A DNA stretch of 37,857 bases from Flavobacteriaceae bacterium (lineage in GTDB: Bacteria; Bacteroidota; Bacteroidia; Flavobacteriales; Flavobacteriaceae), in assembly GCA_021647985.1 (NCBI GenBank), contig JAKITQ010000030.1, forward strand, positions 1 through 37,857. Direction: 5' to 3'. Positions within the stretch are counted from its first letter, which is position 1. Each line of letters begins with the position of its first letter. The translations under genes and the position numbers were made by a program. Shown piece by piece: positions 32,511-37,857 of the stretch. The notes beneath the pieces are model-generated. The model worked only from the letters and a program-made list of their open reading frames with translations. It had not been told where the DNA came from and searched no databases.

Positions 32511-35500
32511 TTGTTTAACCATTTTTATACTAAAAAATTGAAAAAAGATTTAAAATATATTTCTCTGCAAAATTTTACAACCGAAACGGGATATTTCTAT
32601 CCTGAATTTGAGTTGTCTTATCAGTTATTTGGACAGAAATTAAATACTGCTCCAATCATTTTAGTTAATCATGCATTAACAGGAAACTCAAATGTAGCTG
32701 GAGAAGAAGGTTGGTGGAATTCATTAATTGGTTTGGGAAAATTAATCGACACCAATAATTTTACCATTGTTGCTTTTAATATTCCAGGAAATGGATATGA
32801 TGAAAAGTTAGATAATTTTATTGAAAATTATGAAGATTTTACAGCAAGAGATATTGCTAAATTATTTGGTTTAGCACTTCAAAAAATAGGAATAAATAAA
32901 TTATTTGTTGCTATTGGAGGTTCTCTCGGTGGAGGAATTGCTTGGGAAATGGCAGTACTTTTTCCTAATTTTATTGAACATTTAATTCCTGTAGCCTCTG
33001 ATTGGAAAGCTTCTGATTGGATTTTGGCTCATAATAAAACCCAACTACAAATCCTATCAAATTCTAGTAAACCAGTTCATGATGCTCGTATGATGGCGAT
33101 GCTATTTTATCGTACAGCCGACTCTTTTAAACAAAAATTTAATCGTACTAAAAATAAAGAACAAGGCAATTTTAATACTGAAAGTTGGCTATTGTATCAC
33201 GGTAAAAAATTAGAAAATCGCTTCACTTTGCAAACTTACAAGATGATGAATCACTTGTTAAGTTCAGTTGATATTACCCGAAATAGAGGAACTTTTAATG
33301 AAGTTGCAAGTCAAATAAAAGCTAATATTGTTCAGGTAGGCGTTGATTCTGATTTCTTTTTTGTTCCTAAAGAAAATAAAGAAACTCAAAAACTATTGGA
33401 TGAAGCTGGAGTTAAAAATAGCTATGAAGAAATTAAATCTATTCATGGTCATGATGCATTTTTAATTGAATATAATCAATTGTCCAATATATTACACCCT
33501 ATTTTTCAACAGCCTAAAACAAAAAGTTTAAAAAGTAAAAAAATTAGAATACTAAAATTTGGTGGAAAATCATTGGCAAATGGAGAAGGTATAAATAAAG
33601 TTTTACAAATAATTTCTGATAAAAAAGCAAATGGTGAAAAAATTGCTATTGTTGTTTCTGCTAGAGGAAATTCTACCAATTTATTAGAACAAACTTTAGA
33701 AGATGCAAAAAACAATATTCCTTATAAGGATACTTTTCAAGAATTTAAAAAATATCAAACTGTACCTAATGAAAAAATAGATTTTACCGAAGAGTTTACG
33801 CTACTTAATAAAATTTTTGAAGGCGTTAGTTTATTAGGAGATTATAGCAAAAAAATTAAAGATCAAGTTTTAGCACAAGGAGAAATTTTATCAACTAAAT
33901 TAGTTGTTAGCTTGCTGAATAGCAAAGGCATAAAATCAAATTTTGTTGATGCTAGAAATTTGATTAAAACCAATGATGATTTTGGTGAAGCTATTCCAAT
34001 TCAAGATTTATCAAAAGAAAATGTAAAGAAATTCTTCAATAAAAATAATACCGATTTACAAGTTATAACAGGTTTTATTGCTTCAAATGCATACGGCGAA
34101 ACAACAACTTTAGGTAGAAACGGAAGTAATTATACAGCTTCCTTGTTTGCCAATTATTTAGATGCTCAAGAATTAGAAAATTATACCCACGTAAACGGAA
34201 TTTATACTGCAAACCCCGATTTGGTCTCTAATGCACAAAAAATTGAAGAACTCACATTTCAAGAAGCCAATGAATTGGCAAGTTTTGGAGCGAATATTTT
34301 ACATGCAAAAACTATAATTCCTTTAGTAGAAAAAAATATTCCATTACGATTACTTAACACATTTGATGCAAAAAATAAAGGAACTTTAATCAAATCGCAT
34401 ACAACATCAAAAGGAATACGATCCGTTACAGTTCAAAATAATGTATCGCTTATCAATTTAGAAGGAAGAGGGTTATTAGGTACCGTTGGAATTGATGCGC
34501 GAATCTTTTCAGCATTAGGAAAAGAGAATATTAATGTAAGTATTATTTCTCAAGGATCATCAGAAAGAGGTATTGGTTTTATCGTTGATTCTGTAGATGC
34601 TAAAAGAGCAAAAGAAATACTAGATCAAGAATTTGAAATTGACTTAAAAACAAAAGATGTAACGAGAATTTATATTAAAAATAAACTCTCAATAGTTTCT
34701 ATCATTGGTCAAAATTTGAGCAATTTTCATAATTCTTATAATGCAATTATTAAAAATAGAATCAAACCCATTTTAATCAATAATGCCATTACTGGCGATA
34801 ATATTTGTTTGGTATTAGAAGATACGGATTTGAACAAGGCTGTGAATGTAATTCATGGACAAATATTTGGAGTTTCCACTAATATTAATATTGCTATTTT
34901 TGGTGTTGGATTGGTTGGAGGAACATTAACCGAACAGATTTTAAAAAGTAAAAAAGATATATTAAAACGTAAAAAAATCAATTTAAATATCTTTGCTATT
35001 GGTAATTCTAAAAGTATACTTTTAAGTAAAGAAGGAATTACTTCCTCTTGGAAAAACGATTTAAAAGAAGTGAAAAATGATGGATATAGCATCAATACTG
35101 TTATTGGATTTGCTAAAGAAAACCATTTAGAAAATTTAATTGCTATTGACAATACAGCCAATAATGATTTTATAAAAAATTATATTCCACTAATTGAAAA
35201 TAGTTTTGATTTGGTTTCCTCTAATAAAATTGCAAATACAATTGATTTTAATTTTTATAAAAAATTAAGAAAAAAATTAAATGATAATGAAAAAAAATAT
35301 TTATACGAAACCAATGTTGGCGCAGGGTTACCATTAATTGATACCATTAGATTATTACATCATTCGGGTGAAAATATCACAAAAATAAAAGGTGTTTTTT
35401 CGGGATCATTGAGTTATTTATTCAATAATTTTTCTATACAAAACATGTCTTTTAGTGAAATTTTACAAGAAGCTATTGATAAAGGTTTTACCGAACCAGA

Positions 35501-35960
35501 TCCGAGAGAAGATTTGAGCGGAAATGATGTTGCCAGAAAATTATTGATTTTAGCAAGAGAATTAGATTTGGAAAATGAATTTGAGGATGTTAAAATTAAA
35601 AATCTAATACCAAAAAATTTAAGAGATGGGTCTGTATTAAATTTCTTATCAAAAATAAAAGATTTAGATGAAGAATATGCAAAAATAAAGTCTAATCAAA
35701 AAGAAGGTCATGTCTTGCGATATATTGGTGAATTATCTGGAGATTTAACCAAAACTAAAGGTGTATTAGAAGTAAAATTAGTTTCTGTTCCTACAGATAG
35801 TTCTTTAGGTCAAATCAAAGGATCTGATTCTATTTTTGAAATTTATACTGAATCCTACGGAGAACAACCTTTGGTAATTCAAGGAGCAGGAGCAGGAGCA
35901 AAAGTAACTGCAAGAGGTGTTTTTGGAGATATTTTAAGATTAACAGAAAAAGCAATTTAA
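32511..35960 (+). CDS. MetX - aspartokinase - homoserine dehydrogenase fusion
   Basis: This 1149-residue protein has three enzymes. Residues 20-330 are an alpha/beta hydrolase of the homoserine O-acetyltransferase (MetX) type: nucleophile Ser138 in GGSLGGG, an Asp near 279-281, and His314 in GHDAF. Residues 346-660 are an aspartokinase, followed by ACT-type segments (VSLINLEGRGLLG). Residues 785-1149 are homoserine dehydrogenase with FGVGLVGG (about 798), YETNVGAGLPLIDT and TEPDPREDLSGNDVARK (about 1001). It would cover aspartate phosphorylation, homoserine formation and its acylation, missing only aspartate-semialdehyde dehydrogenase. No ATG is available at the start; TTG at 32511 or the in-frame TTG at 32538 (beginning KKDLKYISLQNF) must be used. 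Confidence 0.93.
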   Translation: MFNHFYTKKLKKDLKYISLQNFTTETGYFYPEFELSYQLFGQKLNTAPIILVNHALTGNSNVAGEEGWWNSLIGLGKLIDTNNFTIVAFNIPGNGYDEKLDNFIENYEDFTARDIAKLFGLALQKIGINKLFVAIGGSLGGGIAWEMAVLFPNFIEHLIPVASDWKASDWILAHNKTQLQILSNSSKPVHDARMMAMLFYRTADSFKQKFNRTKNKEQGNFNTESWLLYHGKKLENRFTLQTYKMMNHLLSSVDITRNRGTFNEVASQIKANIVQVGVDSDFFFVPKENKETQKLLDEAGVKNSYEEIKSIHGHDAFLIEYNQLSNILHPIFQQPKTKSLKSKKIRILKFGGKSLANGEGINKVLQIISDKKANGEKIAIVVSARGNSTNLLEQTLEDAKNNIPYKDTFQEFKKYQTVPNEKIDFTEEFTLLNKIFEGVSLLGDYSKKIKDQVLAQGEILSTKLVVSLLNSKGIKSNFVDARNLIKTNDDFGEAIPIQDLSKENVKKFFNKNNTDLQVITGFIASNAYGETTTLGRNGSNYTASLFANYLDAQELENYTHVNGIYTANPDLVSNAQKIEELTFQEANELASFGANILHAKTIIPLVEKNIPLRLLNTFDAKNKGTLIKSHTTSKGIRSVTVQNNVSLINLEGRGLLGTVGIDARIFSALGKENINVSIISQGSSERGIGFIVDSVDAKRAKEILDQEFEIDLKTKDVTRIYIKNKLSIVSIIGQNLSNFHNSYNAIIKNRIKPILINNAITGDNICLVLEDTDLNKAVNVIHGQIFGVSTNINIAIFGVGLVGGTLTEQILKSKKDILKRKKINLNIFAIGNSKSILLSKEGITSSWKNDLKEVKNDGYSINTVIGFAKENHLENLIAIDNTANNDFIKNYIPLIENSFDLVSSNKIANTIDFNFYKKLRKKLNDNEKKYLYETNVGAGLPLIDTIRLLHHSGENITKIKGVFSGSLSYLFNNFSIQNMSFSEILQEAIDKGFTEPDPREDLSGNDVARKLLILARELDLENEFEDVKIKNLIPKNLRDGSVLNFLSKIKDLDEEYAKIKSNQKEGHVLRYIGELSGDLTKTKGVLEVKLVSVPTDSSLGQIKGSDSIFEIYTESYGEQPLVIQGAGAGAKVTARGVFGDILRLTEKAI

Positions 35961-37145
35961 ATGAGTATGAAAAAACATTTTGAAACAGAAGCCATTAGAA
36001 AACAAACAGAACGATCACAATTTAATGAACATTCTACACCTTTATATTTAACTTCAAGTTTTATTTTTGATGATGCCGAAGACATGAGAACTTCCTTTGC
36101 AGAAGAAAAAGAGAAAAATTTATATAGCAGATTTTCCAACCCAAATACATCAGAATTTATTGATAAAATTGTTGCAATGGAAGGTGCCGAAAGTGGTTAT
36201 GCTTTTGCCACAGGAATGGCAGCAATATTCTCAACTTTTGGAGCATTGTTAAATAGTGGAGATCATATTGTTTCTTGTCGATCTGTTTTTGGTTCAACGC
36301 ATACTTTGTTTACCAAATACTTACCCAAATGGAATATTGAAACCAGTTATTTTAATGTAAATAACCCTGAAGCTTCGAAAGAAACAATTGAAACATTAAT
36401 TCAACCCAACACCAAAATATTATATGCAGAAACTCCAACAAACCCCGCTGTAGATGTTTTAGACTTAGAGCTTTTAGGGGAAATTGCAAAAAAACATAAT
36501 ATTTTACTTGTTGTGGATAACTGTTTTGCAACTCCGTACCTTCTCAATCCAATAAAATATGGAGCAGATATTGTGGTTCATTCTGCAACAAAATTAATTG
36601 ATGGTCAAGGAAGAGTTTTAGGAGGAGTAGCCGTTGGAAAGAAACATTTGATTCGTGAAATTTATTTATTTTCACGTAATACAGGTCCTGCAATGTCACC
36701 ATTTAATGCATGGGTTTTGTCTAAAAGTCTAGAGACATTAGCTGTAAGAGTTGAAAAACATTGTGAAAATGCATTAAAAGTTGCAGAGTTTTTAGAAAGT
36801 CAACAAAAAGTGAATCATGTTAAATATCCTTTTTTAAAATCACATCCACAGTATAAAATTGCTAAAAAACAAATGAAATTAGGTGGAAATATTGTAGCTT
36901 TTGAAATAGCAGGAGGAATTGATGCTGGAAGAAATTTTTTAAACAATTTAAAAATGTGTTCCCTTTCGGCTAATTTAGGAGATACACGAACTATTGTTAC
37001 GCATCCAGCTTTTACAACACATAGTAAATTAAGTGAAAGCGACAGATTAGAAGTAGGTATTACAGATGGTTTGGTTCGAATATCAGTTGGTTTAGAGCAT
37101 ATTGATGACATTATTAATGATTTGAAAAATGCATTAAATAGTTAA
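35961..37145 (+). CDS. PLP-dependent Cys/Met metabolism enzyme (MetZ/MetB-like)
   Basis: This 394-residue enzyme is of the cystathionine gamma-synthase/O-succinylhomoserine sulfhydrylase type. It has the PLP lysine Lys211 in VVHSATKLIDGQGRVLGG, the phosphate-binding TGMAAIFSTFGALL, and AETPTNPAVDVLDL. The sequence SANLGDTRTIVTHPAFTTHSKLS followed by GITDGLVRISVGLE is typical of MetZ. Its start abuts the stop of the fusion gene with no gap (a second ATG at 35967 is also possible), so translation is coupled. The operon thus has two sulfhydrylase-type enzymes; this one may prefer a different acyl-homoserine. Confidence 0.9.
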   Translation: MSMKKHFETEAIRKQTERSQFNEHSTPLYLTSSFIFDDAEDMRTSFAEEKEKNLYSRFSNPNTSEFIDKIVAMEGAESGYAFATGMAAIFSTFGALLNSGDHIVSCRSVFGSTHTLFTKYLPKWNIETSYFNVNNPEASKETIETLIQPNTKILYAETPTNPAVDVLDLELLGEIAKKHNILLVVDNCFATPYLLNPIKYGADIVVHSATKLIDGQGRVLGGVAVGKKHLIREIYLFSRNTGPAMSPFNAWVLSKSLETLAVRVEKHCENALKVAEFLESQQKVNHVKYPFLKSHPQYKIAKKQMKLGGNIVAFEIAGGIDAGRNFLNNLKMCSLSANLGDTRTIVTHPAFTTHSKLSESDRLEVGITDGLVRISVGLEHIDDIINDLKNALNS

Positions 37146-37151
37146 TATATT

Positions 37152-37733
37152 TTGAGCAAAAACGAATTATATCCCATTTTTTTAAAACTATCAACACTTG
37201 AAGTTTTGATAGTTGGAGGAGGGAATGTTGCCTTAGAAAAACTAACCTTTTTATTAAAGTCGAGTCCCAATGCAAAAGTAACTGTTGTTGCTAAAAATTT
37301 TATTCCAGAAATTGTTGTTTTGGCAAAAAAACATACTGTTAAAACTATAGCAAAACCTTATGAAAATTCCTTTTTAAAAGACAAGCATATTGTTATAGTA
37401 GCAACCGATGATTTAGAAGTAAATTTACAAGTTTATACCGATTGTAAATCACAAAATATTTTAGTAAATGTGGCTGATAATCCGCCTTATTGCGATTTTT
37501 ATATGGGAAGTATTGTTACCAAAGGCAATGTGAAATTAGCAATTTCAACCAATGGAAAATCTCCAACACTAGCAAAAAGATTACGTCAATTTTTTGAAGA
37601 AGTAATCCCTGATGATATTGATGAATTGACTGAAAATTTAAATAATTTTAGGCAAACTATTAAAGGTGATTTTAAAGATAAGGTCAAAAAATTAAATGAA
37701 TTGACTAAAAATATGATTGACGGAAAGGACTAA
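37152..37733 (+). CDS. sirohaem synthase N-terminal type (precorrin-2 dehydrogenase/ferrochelatase)
   Basis: This 193-residue protein corresponds to the CysG N-terminal/Met8-type domain that oxidises precorrin-2 with NAD and inserts iron to make sirohaem, the cofactor of sulfite reductase. It begins NELYPIFLKLSTLEVLIVGGGNVALEKLTFLLKS with the NAD-binding GGGNVA, then IVIVATDDLEVN, VNVADNPPYCDFYMGSIVTKGNVKLAISTNGKSPTLAKRLRQFFEE. The methyltransferase half of CysG is absent. It starts with TTG 6 bp after the previous stop; no ATG fits. Its place in the operon links sulfide supply with homocysteine synthesis. The last 124 bp of the window show no gene. Confidence 0.92.
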   Translation: MSKNELYPIFLKLSTLEVLIVGGGNVALEKLTFLLKSSPNAKVTVVAKNFIPEIVVLAKKHTVKTIAKPYENSFLKDKHIVIVATDDLEVNLQVYTDCKSQNILVNVADNPPYCDFYMGSIVTKGNVKLAISTNGKSPTLAKRLRQFFEEVIPDDIDELTENLNNFRQTIKGDFKDKVKKLNELTKNMIDGKD

Positions 37734-37857
37734 TACCAGTTTAACACCAAAACACCCGATATAAATCATTTACTCATTTCTTTTTTATTATTTTTTAAAG
37801 GAATTCGTGATGTGCTACGCAGTTCTATTTCCATTTTTTGTCGTTAAAAATTCTTTC

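Noticed and set aside
34853..35161. 102-residue minus-strand ORF inside the MetX-AK-HSD fusion
   Set aside because: It lies antisense to the homoserine dehydrogenase Rossmann region, which is clearly the coding frame.
37734..37857. Start of another gene at the right edge
   Set aside because: The last 124 bp contain stop codons in the frames inspected and no recognisable start of a sulfate-assimilation gene.

Overview
The window looks like a chromosomal segment from a low-GC member of the Bacteroidota, most likely Flavobacteriia. Supporting signs are the AT-rich intergenic DNA, perfect or near-perfect copies of the phylum's promoter -7 element (TAnnTTTG) ahead of several genes, the lack of strong Shine-Dalgarno sequences, a tRNA gene without an encoded CCA end, a short PID-CTERM-type surface peptide, and family choices typical of flavobacteria (type I asparaginase, YugP-like zinc protease, MetX-AK-HSD fusion). 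No phage, plasmid, CRISPR, defence or intact transposon genes were seen.

Left part, 1-14.6 kb, is accessory sugar catabolism, nearly all on the minus strand. A seven-gene operon (6501 down through the left edge) encodes an AgaS-like SIS protein, a LacC/1-PFK-type kinase, a ribokinase-type PfkB kinase, a GatY/KbaY-type class II aldolase, an M20 deacylase, an NAD-dependent epimerase-like protein and a truncated DapA-superfamily lyase. Together they suggest breakdown of an amino sugar through tagatose-phosphate intermediates. Next come a periplasmic set (SUMF1-fold protein, Tat-exported Gfo/Idh oxidoreductase, YceI), a plus-strand ApbE flavin transferase, a secreted hypothetical protein, and a glycerate pair (GntP permease plus glycerate kinase).

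Middle part, 15.2-28.5 kb, is mostly core genome: a fused membrane/spermidine-synthase-like protein, a 59-residue PID-CTERM peptide, riboflavin synthase convergent with it, then pdxA, DUF177, rpmF, fabH, accB and accC. A 158-bp MITE-like inverted-repeat element with a 6-bp target duplication sits between accC and its terminator. It is followed by an Lrp/AsnC regulator, a zinc protease, asparaginase, tRNA-Ser(GGA), an ExbB-membrane protein-ExbD-ExbD operon and a deoxynucleoside kinase.

Right part, 28.6-37.9 kb, is a methionine region. metK (minus) diverges from an operon of an O-acetylhomoserine sulfhydrylase, a 1149-residue MetX-aspartokinase-homoserine dehydrogenase fusion, a second transsulfuration-type enzyme and a sirohaem synthase. 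The operon leader holds a very clear transcription attenuator: a 22-codon peptide gene with a Ser-Glu-Met-Met-Cys stretch, an anti-terminator arm and an intrinsic terminator. The metK 5' leader carries sequence blocks resembling a SAM-II-like aptamer. The methionine attenuator, the trifunctional fusion and the MITE are the most interesting items.
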